A stretch of DNA of 64,000 nt from Streptomyces werraensis (GTDB lineage Bacteria; Actinomycetota; Actinomycetes; Streptomycetales; Streptomycetaceae): the NCBI GenBank assembly GCA_014656175.1, contig BNBX01000011.1:187504-251503 (forward strand), given 5' to 3'. How positions within the stretch are numbered: the stretch's first letter is position 1; each line of letters starts with the position of its first letter. The notes beneath the pieces are model-generated. The model was not told the origin of the DNA, did not search any database, and saw only the letters and a list, made by a program, of their open reading frames with translations. Made by a program: the position numbers and the translations under genes. Of the stretch, positions 15,795 to 32,025 are shown piece after piece.

Positions 15795-17224
15795 GCTGTG
15801 ACCGCCGTTGTCGCGTCAGTGGTGGGTGCGGCTTGCGTCGTGGGTGCGGCTGCCCCGCTGGTGCCGGCGCCGCGCACCATGCCCGCCGCGAGCACGTGCT
15901 TGCACGGTCCGCGTCCGCCCTGGTACCTGGCCCACCACAGGCAGGTACAGCTCGCCCGCCCGCCGTCGTCCACACGGACCATGTGGGTGTGGGAGTCCTG
16001 CCCCACCCAGGCAAGCGCTCCGTCGAGCCGCACGGCTCCCTCCGCGACCAGGGCCCGCGCCCCGCGCAGCCGCGGATTGCGGGCCTCCGCGTCACCGGCC
16101 GCCCAGGGCAGGTGGCGGTGGAAGTACGCCTGTTCGGCGAGGTCGTAACCGATCTGCCCCGAGGTTCCGAGCACCGTGAGTGCCGCGCGGACCCGTTCGG
16201 GCGCGAGGCCTGCCTGGGCGGCCAGTACGGCGACGTCCAGCGTCGGCTCCCAGGCGAGGAGTTCCGCCACCCGCTCGGCGTCGCGCGCCGCGGGCTCGGT
16301 GGCCAGGTCGTGGAGGACGCCTCCCTCGCCGGAGAACCCGCGCGAGGCACTGGGCGAGAGCAGCAGCGTCAGCCGCATGCCGGGCAGCCCGACCTCCCAG
16401 GCCACGGCCGTGGCCGCGGATCCGGCGGTCTCGGGGGCGTAGAGCCGCACGCCGGTCGCGTGCCGCAGCACGGGTGTCAGGACGGTCAGGCGCTCGGCGC
16501 CGGGCAGGCGCACCGCGCCGGGCACCGGCCTGCTCACCGGTCGCAGGGTGCCCCCGGCGGGCACCACCCAGCGCGTGGTGCGGGCACCGGAGCCGCCGGT
16601 GAGGCGAGGCAGGGAGCGCACGACGGCGGCCGCCTGCGCGGGCGGCACCTCGGCGCGCAGCGCGAAGCCCGCCGCGAGGACCTGGGACTCGGCGAAGCCG
16701 CGCAGCCAGCGCTGCGGGAGAGGGACCTTCTTCTCCACGAAACGGCCCTCGAAGGTGGTCGCCTCCACCCCTTCGGGGCCCACCCGCAGATGAAGCGGGT
16801 CGAGGCCGCCGAGCCCGGCGAGCGCCCGGCGCAGCGGGACGTTGATGTCGACGTTGGTCGTGCCGTGTCCGACGTCGTCCCCGTCGAGACCGGGGGCGAG
16901 GATGTCGAGGCGCGCGTGGACACCGCAGCAGCCGGAGAAGGACTCCATCCGTAACCGGTCCCCGTTGGCGGTGATCACCGGGTCGAGCGAGGCGGCGGAG
17001 CTGGGGCGGTGGTAGCGGCCGGCCGCGACGTCCGCGACCACGAGCAGTGCGGCGGCCGCTGCCGTCGGGGCGGTCAGGAAGCCGGCGAAGAAGCGGGGAC
17101 GCTCCGGCTCACCGCCGGGTGTGGCACCGCCCGAGGTCTCCAGGGCGAGGCTGCGGCCGGAGGGGGATTCCCGCAGTGCGGAAGCGTCCGCATAGGCGTA
17201 GGACTGGATCAGTTCTGTACTCAC
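15791..17224 (-). CDS. SWIM zinc-finger domain protein
   Basis: A 477-residue protein from GTG 17224. The SWIM motif lies near residues 425-460 as 'ASCTCLWW' followed by 'GRGPCKH', giving the CxC...CxH zinc ligands. The preceding part has several beta-rich segments ('GGTLRPVSRPVPGAVRLPG') and a winged-helix-like stretch ('LAAQAGLAPERVRAALTVLGTSGQIGYDL'). SWIM fingers bind DNA or proteins. It is the first gene of a two-gene operon with the DUF6493-type protein; biological role unknown. Confidence 0.85.
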   Translation of the reverse strand: MSTELIQSYAYADASALRESPSGRSLALETSGGATPGGEPERPRFFAGFLTAPTAAAAALLVVADVAAGRYHRPSSAASLDPVITANGDRLRMESFSGCCGVHARLDILAPGLDGDDVGHGTTNVDINVPLRRALAGLGGLDPLHLRVGPEGVEATTFEGRFVEKKVPLPQRWLRGFAESQVLAAGFALRAEVPPAQAAAVVRSLPRLTGGSGARTTRWVVPAGGTLRPVSRPVPGAVRLPGAERLTVLTPVLRHATGVRLYAPETAGSAATAVAWEVGLPGMRLTLLLSPSASRGFSGEGGVLHDLATEPAARDAERVAELLAWEPTLDVAVLAAQAGLAPERVRAALTVLGTSGQIGYDLAEQAYFHRHLPWAAGDAEARNPRLRGARALVAEGAVRLDGALAWVGQDSHTHMVRVDDGGRASCTCLWWARYQGGRGPCKHVLAAGMVRGAGTSGAAAPTTQAAPTTDATTAVTA

Positions 17225-17349
17225 GCCCGCAGGCTACGGCCGGACGCTGACATCGTTCGCCGCGCGCCTCGGACGAGGCTGCCGCTCGGGATCCACCGCA
17301 CGCGGGCGGGGCCTTCGCCCTCCCGGAGGTCGCCGCCCGCATGACGAAA

Positions 17350-17379
17350 GGGCCCGCACGACCGAAGTCGTGCGGGCCC
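17350..17379 (-). terminator. tuf terminator
   Basis: A perfect 13-bp stem (17350-17362 with 17367-17379) and a 4-base loop lie 38 bases after the tuf stop, flanked on the minus strand by CTTTCGTCAT. A strong intrinsic terminator for the tuf transcript. Confidence 0.85.
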
Positions 17380-17417
17380 CTTCAGGTGCTCGCAGCAGGA
17401 GCTACCAGGTCAGAACG

Positions 17418-18611
<1,194 letters not shown>

Positions 18612-18689
18612 TGGGGTCCTCCTGTGGAGTGGTTCTGTACGCCTTACTTCATCGGCGCCAGGTGATCTTTGCTGGGAAACCCGGGCCCG

Positions 18690-18720
18690 GGTCATTCCAC
18701 CGGGTGACGGTGGAATGACC
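18690..18720 (-). terminator. 13-bp hairpin between fusA and tuf
   Basis: GGTCATTCCACCG (18690-18702) pairs perfectly with 18708-18720 around a 5-base loop. It lies 61 bases after the fusA stop and about 80 before tuf. No U-tract follows. It may partly terminate the str operon or stabilise the tuf leader; a TTGACC on the minus strand just upstream could belong to a tuf promoter. Confidence 0.55.
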
Positions 18721-18780
18721 ACTTGCAGGCTCCGGGGTCAAGCCTAAAGCGTTGTTACGGAGTCCGTTAAACGGAGCCCC

Positions 18781-20907
<2,127 letters not shown>

Positions 20908-20946
20908 AAGGCTTCAGTCTTCTCTCGGTCTCGATGGGGTCTGCGA

Positions 20947-21417
20947 CTACCAGCGGTAGTGCGCGAAGGCCTTGTTGGACTCGGCCATCTTGTGCGTGTC
21001 CTCACGCTTCTTCACAGCGGCACCGAGGCCGTTGCTGGCGTCGAGGAGCTCGTTGAGCAGACGCTCGGTCATGGTCTTCTCGCGACGGGCGCGGGAGTAA
21101 CCGACCAGCCAGCGCAGCGCCAGCGTGTTGGCACGGCCGGGCTTGACCTCGACCGGGACCTGGTAGGTGGCACCACCGACACGGCGGGACTTGACCTCGA
21201 GGGTCGGCTTGATGTTCTCGAGAGCGCGCTTCAGCGTGATGACCGGGTCGTTGCCGGTCTTCTCGCGCAGGCCCTCCATGGCGCCGTAGACGATGCGCTC
21301 GGCGGTGGAGCGCTTGCCGTTCAGCAGCACCTTGTTGATCAGGGAGGTCACCAGGGGGGAGCCGTAAACCGGGTCGATGATGACCGGGCGCTTCGGGGCG
21401 GGGCCCTTACGAGGCAT
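20947..21417 (-). CDS. rpsG: 30S ribosomal protein S7
   Basis: A 156-residue S7, a primary 16S rRNA 3'-major-domain binder that shapes the exit site. 'MPRKGPAPKRPVIIDPVYGS', 'LINKVLLNGKRSTAERIVYGA', 'RRVGGATYQVPVEV' and the C-terminal 'KRREDTHKMAESNKAFAHYRW' are characteristic. It starts two bases after the rpsL stop, so translation is probably coupled. Confidence 0.97.
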   Translation of the reverse strand: MPRKGPAPKRPVIIDPVYGSPLVTSLINKVLLNGKRSTAERIVYGAMEGLREKTGNDPVITLKRALENIKPTLEVKSRRVGGATYQVPVEVKPGRANTLALRWLVGYSRARREKTMTERLLNELLDASNGLGAAVKKREDTHKMAESNKAFAHYRW

Positions 21418-21419
21418 TC

Positions 21420-21791
21420 TTACTTCTCCTTCTTGGCGCCGTAACGGCTGCGAGCCTGCTTGCGGTTCTTGACACCCTGGGTGTCAAGGGAACCGCGGAT
21501 GATCTTGTAGCGAACACCCGGCAGGTCCTTCACACGGCCGCCGCGCACGAGCACGATCGAGTGCTCCTGCAGGTTGTGTCCCTCACCCGGAATGTAGGCG
21601 GTGACCTCGATCCCGCTGGTCAGACGCACACGCGCGACCTTACGCAGGGCCGAGTTCGGCTTCTTCGGGGTGGTCGTGAACACACGCGTGCAGACGCCAC
21701 GGCGCTGAGGGGAACCCTCGAGTGCGGGCGTCTTGTTCTTCTCGACCTTGTCCTGCCGGCCCTTTCGGACCAGCTGCTGGATCGTAGGCAC
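21420..21791 (-). CDS. rpsL: 30S ribosomal protein S12
   Basis: A 123-residue S12 of the decoding centre. 'TTTPKKPNSALRK' carries the wild-type Lys at the streptomycin site (Lys43 region), and 'GGRVKDLPGVRY' the wild-type Lys88, so no streptomycin-resistance or Lys88-type activating change is present. GTG 21791 follows GGAGAAG. It heads the str operon and is preceded by a good promoter at 21989-22017. Confidence 0.97.
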   Translation of the reverse strand: MPTIQQLVRKGRQDKVEKNKTPALEGSPQRRGVCTRVFTTTPKKPNSALRKVARVRLTSGIEVTAYIPGEGHNLQEHSIVLVRGGRVKDLPGVRYKIIRGSLDTQGVKNRKQARSRYGAKKEK

Positions 21792-21988
21792 TACTTCTCC
21801 GGTTTCTGTGTGCCGATGGGTACAGCTAACCTGGAACATCTCCGACCCACGCGGTCGGGTGTGTCGAATCCGGCGGACTCCCACCGCAAGGCAGAAGGAA
21901 GCGCTGAATTGCGGTGGCCGTTTCACAGCCCCCGGTGCGGTGTGATGGCACGCACGAAGGCCAGGGCACACCCCAGGCACAAGGTCTG

Positions 21989-22017
21989 AGCGTACCTAGC
22001 TCACGGACTCCGGTCAA
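21989..22017 (-). promoter_or_regulatory. str operon (rpsL) promoter
   Basis: On the minus strand TTGACC (22012-22017), a 17-base spacer and TACGCT (21989-21994) form a vegetative sigma (HrdB-type) promoter. It implies a leader of about 190 bases before rpsL. The rest of the 21792-22173 gap shows no gene. Confidence 0.7.
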
Positions 22018-22173
22018 AACCAATGGAGTGGGACGCGACACGCCCGACTTCCTGGGGTTGTTCCGGAGTGGCCCGACGCCCTCCCGACGCCCTTCCCCAC
22101 GGCCCGCGGAGGCCGTCGTGCGGCGTACGGTCCGCCGGCGCGGCGGGCGCGGTCCTCCGCGCCCTTCAGTCTG

Positions 22174-22704
22174 TCAGACGGACGCCGCGAACACGGCCAG
22201 CAGGCCCAGGACGCCCAGGAAGACCAGCCAGCCCGCCACCGACAGCCACCCCAGCACCAGCCCCGTCAGGGCCATGCCGTCGCCCGCCTCGCCGGTGCGG
22301 CGGATCTCCGACTGGGCCATGTGCCCGAGGATCACGGCCGGAAGTCCGGTGAGGCCGCCCGTGGCCACGCACAGCACCCCGCACACCATCGAGGCCAGCG
22401 CCTTGCCGTTGGTACGGGGCTGCGGCCGGGGCAGGAACGCCGGCGGGACCGGGCCGTGGGCTGTCATCGGCTGGGGCGCCGGTCCCTGCGGCAGGTCGGC
22501 CACCAGGAGGGACAGCTCCCCCACCGTGCGCGCCGCGTAGGCGCGGGCCACCCGCTTCTCGAACTCCGGGTGGTCCAGGCGGCCCTCCCCGTACCCCGCG
22601 CGCAGCACGTCCACCGCGCGCTCGCGGTCCGCGTGGGAGGCCAGCATCGACGGGGCGCCGGATCCCGGCAGCGGAGGACCCTGCCACGGAGTCGGATACG
22701 ACAC
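22174..22704 (-). CDS. DUF1707 and DUF4190 membrane protein
   Basis: A 176-residue protein from GTG 22704. The N-terminal DUF1707 motif is visible ('LASHADRERAVDVLRAGYGEGRLDHPEFEKRVARAYAA' in pieces, residues about 20-60). After a Pro-rich linker come two hydrophobic segments near 100-125 and 145-176 in the DUF4190 style, with 'GHMAQSEIRRTGEAGDGMALTGLVLGWLS' between. It is probably a small cytoplasmic-membrane protein of unknown role. It lies downstream of the rpoC terminator and upstream of the str operon. Confidence 0.85.
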   Translation of the reverse strand: MSYPTPWQGPPLPGSGAPSMLASHADRERAVDVLRAGYGEGRLDHPEFEKRVARAYAARTVGELSLLVADLPQGPAPQPMTAHGPVPPAFLPRPQPRTNGKALASMVCGVLCVATGGLTGLPAVILGHMAQSEIRRTGEAGDGMALTGLVLGWLSVAGWLVFLGVLGLLAVFAASV

Positions 22705-22811
22705 GGCTGCCTCCCCAGGGCCGGGACGGACAGTCCCAGTATGAGCGTTTCACCCACTGGAACGCAGCGCACGGGCGTGCGGTTCCACAGACGCACCAGC
22801 GGGCACCCACG

Positions 22812-22851
22812 CCGAAGGGCGGCCACCCCGTACGGAGTGACCGCCCTTCGG
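22812..22851 (-). terminator. rpoBC operon terminator
   Basis: CCGAAGGGCGG at 22812-22822 pairs with 22841-22851, and the stem continues inward with wobble pairs to about 18 bp. It begins 15 bases after the rpoC stop. Confidence 0.8.
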
Positions 22852-22865
22852 TTCAGGCGACCCGC

Positions 22866-26777
<3,912 letters not shown>

Positions 26778-26872
26778 TATGCGTCAATCCCTCTCAGGGT
26801 CGTAAGTCTTGGGGTCTGATACGGGGGTCCTGGGGCGGGCGGCCCGGGGTTCACCGGGCCGCCCCACTCCCG

Positions 26873-29800
26873 TCAGACCTCTTCGACGCTGCTCGGCTCG
26901 CGCCGGGACAGGTCGATGCCGAGCTCCTCCGCAGCGCGGAAGACGTCCTCGTCGGTGTCGCGCATCTCGATGGACATACCGTCGCTGGACAGCACCTCCA
27001 CGTTCAGGCACAGGGACTGCATCTCCTTGATGAGCACCTTGAAGGACTCGGGGATGCCGGGCTCGGGGATGTTCTCGCCCTTGACGATGGCCTCGTAGAC
27101 CTTCACGCGGCCGGTGACGTCGTCGGACTTGATGGTCAGCAGCTCCTGGAGCGCGTAGGCGGCGCCGTACGCCTCGAGTGCCCACACCTCCATCTCGCCG
27201 AACCGCTGGCCACCGAACTGAGCCTTACCGCCCAGCGGCTGCTGGGTGATCATGGAGTACGGACCGGTCGAGCGGGCGTGCAGCTTGTCGTCGACCAGGT
27301 GGTGCAGCTTCAGGATGTACATGTAGCCGACCGAGATCGGGTCCGGGAACGGCTCACCCGAGCGGCCGTCGAACAGCCGCGCCTTGCCGGACGGCAGGAC
27401 CATGCGGTCACCGTCGCGGTTCGGGATGGTGTGCTCCAGCAGACCGGCGAGCTCGTCCTCGCGGGCGCCGTCGAAGACCGGGGTGGCCACGTTGGTACGG
27501 GGCTCCACACGGTCCGCGCCGATCGCCTGCAGGCGCTGCGCCCACTCGTCGGCGAGACCGGAGACGTCCCAGCCCTGGCTGGCGAGCCAGCCGAGGTGGA
27601 TCTCCAGAACCTGTCCCGGGTTCATTCGGGACGGCACACCGAGCGGGTTGAGGATGATGTCGACCGGGGTCCCGTCCTCGAGGAACGGCATGTCCTCGAT
27701 GGGCAGGATCTTGGAGATGACGCCCTTGTTGCCGTGACGGCCGGCGAGCTTGTCACCGTCGGTGATCTTGCGCTTCTGCGCGACGTAGACGCGCACCAGC
27801 TGGTTGACACCGGGGGGAAGCTCGTCGCCCTCCTCGCGGTCGAAGACGCGGACGCCGATGACCTTGCCGGTCTCGCCGTGCGGCACCTTCAGCGAGGTGT
27901 CACGGACCTCACGGGCCTTCTCACCGAAGATCGCGCGGAGCAGGCGCTCCTCGGGGGTCAGCTCGGTCTCACCCTTCGGGGTCACCTTGCCGACGAGGAT
28001 GTCACCGGCGATGACCTCGGCGCCGATGCGGATGATGCCGCGCTCGTCGAGGTCGGCGAGCACCTCCTCGGAGACGTTCGGGATGTCCCGGGTGATCTCC
28101 TCGGGGCCGAGCTTGGTGTCACGGGCGTCGACCTCGTGCTCCTCGATGTGGATCGAGGAGAGGACGTCGTCCTGCACGAGGCGCTGCGACAGGATGATCG
28201 CGTCCTCGTAGTTGTGACCCTCCCACGGCATGAACGCGACCAGCAGGTTCTTGCCGAGCGCCATCTCGCCGTTCTGGGTGGCCGGACCGTCGGCGAGGAC
28301 CTGGCCCTCGATGACGCGGTCGCCCTCGGAGACGATGACCTTCTGGTTGACCGAGGTGCCCTGGTTGGAGCGGGAGAACTTGGCCAGGCGGTACGTGATG
28401 TACGTGCCGTCGTCGTTGGCCGTGGTGATGTAGTCCGCGGAGACCTCCTGGACCACACCCGCCTTCTCCGCCTTGACCACGTCGCCGGCGTCGACGGCGG
28501 AGCGGTACTCCATGCCGGTGCCGACGAGCGGGGCCTCGGACTTGATGAGCGGCACGGCCTGGCGCATCATGTTCGCGCCCATGAGGGCACGGTTGGCGTC
28601 GTCGTGCTCGAGGAACGGGATCATGGCGGTCGCGACCGACACCATCTGGCGCGGCGAGACGTCCATGTAGTCGACCTCGTCGGCGGGGACGTAGTCGACC
28701 TCGCCGCCGCGGCGGCGGACCAGGATGCGGCTCTCGGCGAAGCGCATGTCGTCGTTGAGCGGCGCGTTGGCCTGCGCGATGACGAAGCGGTCCTCCTCGT
28801 CGGCGGTCAGGTAGTCCACCTCGTCGGTGACCTGGCCGTCGACGACCTTGCGGTACGGCGTCTCGATGAAGCCGAACGGGTTGATCCGCCCGTAGGAGGC
28901 GAGCGAACCGATCAGACCGATGTTCGGGCCTTCGGGCGTCTCGATCGGGCACATGCGGCCGTAGTGCGAGGGGTGCACGTCACGGACCTCGAAGCCGGCC
29001 CGCTCACGGGAGAGACCACCCGGGCCGAGGGCGTTCAGACGACGCTTGTGCGTCAGCCCCGACAGCGGGTTGTTCTGGTCCATGAACTGGGACAGCTGGC
29101 TGGTGCCGAAGAACTCCTTGATGGAGGCGACGACCGGCCGGATGTTGATCAGGGTCTGCGGCGTGATCGCCTCGACGTCCTGGGTGGTCATGCGCTCACG
29201 CACGACGCGCTCCATACGGGCGAGACCCGTACGGACCTGGTTCTGGATCAGCTCGCCGACGTTGCGGATGCGGCGGTTGCCGAAGTGGTCGATGTCGTCG
29301 GTCTCGACGATGATCGTCCGGCCCGACTCGCCGACCGTCTCGGTCTCACCGGCGTGCAGCTTCACCAGGTACTTGATCGTGGCGATGATGTCGTCGGTGG
29401 TGAGCACGCCGGCGTCGAGCGGCTGGTCGCCGCCGAGCTTCTTGTTCACCTTGTAGCGGCCGACCTTGGCGAGGTCGTAGCGCTTGGGGTTGAAGTAGAG
29501 GTTCTCGAGCAGCGTCTGCGCGGCCTCACGCGTGGGGGGCTCGCCCGGACGCAGCTTGCGGTAGATGTCGAGCAGCGCGTCGTCCTGGCCCTGGGTGTGG
29601 TCCTTCTCCAGGGTGGCGCGCATGGACTCGTACTCGCCGAACTCCTCGAGGATCTGCTCGGTGGTCCAGCCGAGCGCCTTCAGGAGGACGGTGACGGACT
29701 GCTTGCGCTTGCGGTCGATGCGCACACCGACCATGTCGCGCTTGTCGATCTCCATCTCCAGCCAGGCACCCCGGGACGGGATGATCTTGGCGGAGAAGAT

Positions 29801-30358
29801 GTCCTTGTCGGACGTCTTGTCGATGGAGGAGTCGAAGTAGACGCCGGGCGAGCGCACCAGCTGGGACACCACGACACGCTCGGTGCCGTTGATGACGAAG
29901 GTGCCCTTGTTCGTCATGAGCGGGAAGTCGCCCATGAAGACGGTCTGGGACTTGATCTCGCCGGTCTCGTTGTTGGTGAACTCGGCCGTGACGAAGAGCG
30001 GGGCGGCGTACGTGAAGTCGCGCTCCTTGCACTCGTCGATGGAGTTCTTCGGCGGCTCGAAGCGGTGGTCGCGGAAGGTCAGCGACATCGACCCGGAGAA
30101 GTCCTCGATCGGGGAGATCTCTTCGAAGATCTCCTCCAGACCGGACTTGGTGGGGACGTCGTGCCCGTTCTCGAGAGCCTCCTCGACGCGAGCCTTCCAC
30201 GCGTCGTTCCCGAGCAGCCAGTCAAAGCTCTCGGTCTGCAGCGCGAGAAGGTTCGGAACCTCGAGGGGCTCCTTGATCTTTGCAAAGGAGATGCGCAGCG
30301 GGGCGGTGCTGGCGCCGTTGTTCGTATTCGCGGTCGAGGCGTTGCGCGAGGCGGCCAA
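26873..30358 (-). CDS. rpoB: DNA-directed RNA polymerase beta subunit with Asn at the rifampicin-contact Ser position
   Basis: A 1161-residue beta subunit from TTG 30358; this start gives S. coelicolor numbering. The rifampicin region reads 'GTSQLSQFMDQNNPLSG' then 'LTHKRRLNALGPGG'. Position 442 (codon AAC, 29035-29033) is Asn where E. coli Ser531 and the usual Streptomyces Ser442 stand. All other contact residues (Gln, Asp, His, Arg) are normal. From established work, changes at this Ser weaken rifamycin binding. The gene is otherwise ordinary, the only rpoB in the window, and sits in an rpoB-rpoC operon behind its own promoter. Confidence 0.98.
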   Translation of the reverse strand: MAASRNASTANTNNGASTAPLRISFAKIKEPLEVPNLLALQTESFDWLLGNDAWKARVEEALENGHDVPTKSGLEEIFEEISPIEDFSGSMSLTFRDHRFEPPKNSIDECKERDFTYAAPLFVTAEFTNNETGEIKSQTVFMGDFPLMTNKGTFVINGTERVVVSQLVRSPGVYFDSSIDKTSDKDIFSAKIIPSRGAWLEMEIDKRDMVGVRIDRKRKQSVTVLLKALGWTTEQILEEFGEYESMRATLEKDHTQGQDDALLDIYRKLRPGEPPTREAAQTLLENLYFNPKRYDLAKVGRYKVNKKLGGDQPLDAGVLTTDDIIATIKYLVKLHAGETETVGESGRTIIVETDDIDHFGNRRIRNVGELIQNQVRTGLARMERVVRERMTTQDVEAITPQTLINIRPVVASIKEFFGTSQLSQFMDQNNPLSGLTHKRRLNALGPGGLSRERAGFEVRDVHPSHYGRMCPIETPEGPNIGLIGSLASYGRINPFGFIETPYRKVVDGQVTDEVDYLTADEEDRFVIAQANAPLNDDMRFAESRILVRRRGGEVDYVPADEVDYMDVSPRQMVSVATAMIPFLEHDDANRALMGANMMRQAVPLIKSEAPLVGTGMEYRSAVDAGDVVKAEKAGVVQEVSADYITTANDDGTYITYRLAKFSRSNQGTSVNQKVIVSEGDRVIEGQVLADGPATQNGEMALGKNLLVAFMPWEGHNYEDAIILSQRLVQDDVLSSIHIEEHEVDARDTKLGPEEITRDIPNVSEEVLADLDERGIIRIGAEVIAGDILVGKVTPKGETELTPEERLLRAIFGEKAREVRDTSLKVPHGETGKVIGVRVFDREEGDELPPGVNQLVRVYVAQKRKITDGDKLAGRHGNKGVISKILPIEDMPFLEDGTPVDIILNPLGVPSRMNPGQVLEIHLGWLASQGWDVSGLADEWAQRLQAIGADRVEPRTNVATPVFDGAREDELAGLLEHTIPNRDGDRMVLPSGKARLFDGRSGEPFPDPISVGYMYILKLHHLVDDKLHARSTGPYSMITQQPLGGKAQFGGQRFGEMEVWALEAYGAAYALQELLTIKSDDVTGRVKVYEAIVKGENIPEPGIPESFKVLIKEMQSLCLNVEVLSSDGMSIEMRDTDEDVFRAAEELGIDLSRREPSSVEEV

Positions 30359-30521
30359 GAGGGGGTCCTTCCGAGGGCTCGGACTCACTACGCGCGTACC
30401 GGCCCCCCACTGGGCGCAGAGACGGACATTCCAGGTCGGAAATGATCCGGTCGTCCATGCTCGAGTGAGGGCATGCCCCTGGTGACGGGCAGGGGACAGC
30501 TAACAGGCAGCGCAAAGGGTC

Positions 30522-30550
30522 AGTGTAGCCACTTGGCACACTGATGTCCA
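30522..30550 (-). promoter_or_regulatory. rpoB promoter
   Basis: On the minus strand TGGACA (30545-30550), 17 bases, then TACACT (30522-30527): five of six matches to the vegetative -35 and a good -10. It predicts a leader of about 155 bases. The rest of the 581-base gap between rplL and rpoB shows one hairpin (30842-30881) and no gene. Confidence 0.7.
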
Positions 30551-30841
30551 GTGCGGTGTACGAGACCGGTTGGAGGCCCTCGTTGTCATCAACTCCTGCG
30601 GCAAGGCGCTGCCCTCAACGCACGGTGATACTGCCCTCTTTGCCGTCGATCCATGCCTCGGATTCGGATCCTTGTGACGACGCGTCCTGAGAATTGCGCG
30701 CTGCGTGCGGTTCGTCAAGGGCCCCCCTTGCCCGAACCGCCGCCGTCCGGCTCATCTCCGCGGCCCCTCGGAGGCACAACGAAGATCACCATACCCCCCG
30801 CCGTCCCGGGTGCAAGGCAGTCACCGCCGACCCCCCGATAC

Positions 30842-30881
30842 GCCGAAGAGCGACCACCCGGATGGATGATCGCTCCTCGGC
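30842..30881 (-). terminator. attenuator-like hairpin after rplL
   Basis: A 12-bp stem (30842-30853 with 30870-30881, one G-U in the RNA) and a 16-base loop lie about 60 bases after the rplL stop. There is no U-tract, so partial termination or processing between rplJL and rpoBC is more likely than full termination. Confidence 0.55.
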
Positions 30882-30939
30882 ACTTGAGCGTTACACGCCT
30901 CTCAAGGCGCGTGACGGACCCTTGCGGACCCGGAAGGTC

Positions 30940-31329
30940 TTACTTGACCTCGACGGAGGCGCCGGCGCCCTCGAGGGCCTCCTTGGCCTTGTCGGCGGCT
31001 TCCTTGTTGACCTTCTCGAGGACCGGCTTCGGGGTGCCGTCGACGAGGTCCTTGGCCTCCTTCAGACCCAGGGAGGTCAGCTCGCGCACGACCTTGATGA
31101 CCTGGATCTTCTTGTCGCCGGCGCCGGTGAGGACGACGTCGAACTCGTCCTTCTCCTCGACGGCCTCGGCGGCGGCGCCACCGGCGGCACCACCGGCGAC
31201 GACGACCGGGGCGGCCGCGGCGGCGGTGACGTCGAACTTCTCCTCGAAGGCCTTCACGAACTCGGAGAGCTCGATGAGGGTCATCTCCTCGAACTGGGCC
31301 AGCAGCTCGTCCTGGGTGAGCTTCGCCAT
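30940..31329 (-). CDS. rplL: 50S ribosomal protein L7/L12
   Basis: A 129-residue stalk protein that recruits translational GTPases. It has the N-terminal dimerisation helix ('LLAQFEEMTLIELSEFVKAFEEKFDV'), an Ala/Gly-rich hinge at about 38-58 and the conserved C-terminal domain ('KKIQVIKVVRELTSLGLKEAKDLVDG' in pieces). Start ATG 31329; the longer frame is not conserved. It is co-transcribed with rplJ, 114 bases upstream. Confidence 0.97.
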   Translation of the reverse strand: MAKLTQDELLAQFEEMTLIELSEFVKAFEEKFDVTAAAAAPVVVAGGAAGGAAAEAVEEKDEFDVVLTGAGDKKIQVIKVVRELTSLGLKEAKDLVDGTPKPVLEKVNKEAADKAKEALEGAGASVEVK

Positions 31330-31443
31330 GATGGCGGTCCTTCCACTAAATCGGCAGGTGCCGGGTGTACTGGGTGAGGCGGGCGTTACTCGGGCCCGCA
31401 TCGACCCTCACCTCATGCGGCGAGGGCCGGAAAGCGAGCCGAA

Positions 31444-31974
31444 TTACTCGGCACCGCCCTGCTCGTCCTGCTTGGCACGGAGCGCGTCCACGGTGCGGAC
31501 GAGCTTCGACGGCAGCGCCTGGAAGACGGAGGCAGCCTGGGACTGCTTCGCCTTGAAGGCACCGGCCAGCTTGGAGAGCAGCACCTCGCGGGACTCGAGG
31601 TCCGCGAGCTTCTTGATCTCGTCGGCGGACAGCGCCTTGCCGTCAAGGACACCGCCCTTGATGACGAGATTCGGGTTGTCCTTGGCGAAGTCACGAAGAC
31701 CCTTCGCCGACTCCACCGGGTCACCGGTGACGAAGGCGACCGCCGTCGGGCCAGCGAAGAGCTGGTCGTCGAGCGTGATCCCGGCCTCGTTGGCCGCAAT
31801 CTTGGTCAGCGTGTTCTTCACCACGGCGTACTGGGCGTTCTCACCGAGCGAACGACGCAGCGTCTTGAGCTGCGCCACGGTGAGACCGCGGTACTCGGTC
31901 AGCACGGCGGCGTTGGAGCTGCGGAACTTGTCCGTCAGCTCGGCAACCGCGGCAGCCTTGTCGGGCCTCGCCAT
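31444..31974 (-). CDS. rplJ: 50S ribosomal protein L10
   Basis: A 176-residue L10, which anchors L7/L12 dimers to 23S rRNA. 'MARPDKAAAVAELTDKFRSS', 'TEYRGLTVAQLKTLRRSLG' and 'VVKNTLTKIAANEAG' are characteristic. The C-terminal helix ('VRTVDALRAKQDEQGG') binds L7/L12. The ribosome site AAGGAGG is buried in a 12-bp hairpin of the leader, consistent with autoregulation by the L10-L12 complex as known in other bacteria. Confidence 0.97.
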   Translation of the reverse strand: MARPDKAAAVAELTDKFRSSNAAVLTEYRGLTVAQLKTLRRSLGENAQYAVVKNTLTKIAANEAGITLDDQLFAGPTAVAFVTGDPVESAKGLRDFAKDNPNLVIKGGVLDGKALSADEIKKLADLESREVLLSKLAGAFKAKQSQAASVFQALPSKLVRTVDALRAKQDEQGGAE

Positions 31975-31984
31975 AGAGCCTCGG

Positions 31985-32025
31985 CCTCCTTCCGGGTGAT
32001 TCGGACCGCGCGGACCCGAAGGAGG
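31985..32025 (-). promoter_or_regulatory. rplJ leader hairpin that pairs the Shine-Dalgarno
   Basis: CCTCCTTCCGGGT (31985-31997) pairs with ACCCGAAGGAGG (32014-32025) as a 12-bp stem with one bulged base. In the RNA the ribosome site of rplJ (AAGGAGG, 31985-31991) is completely base-paired. A second GC hairpin, 32043-32048 with 32061-32066, stands just upstream. This is the expected place for L10-leader autoregulation. Confidence 0.7.
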
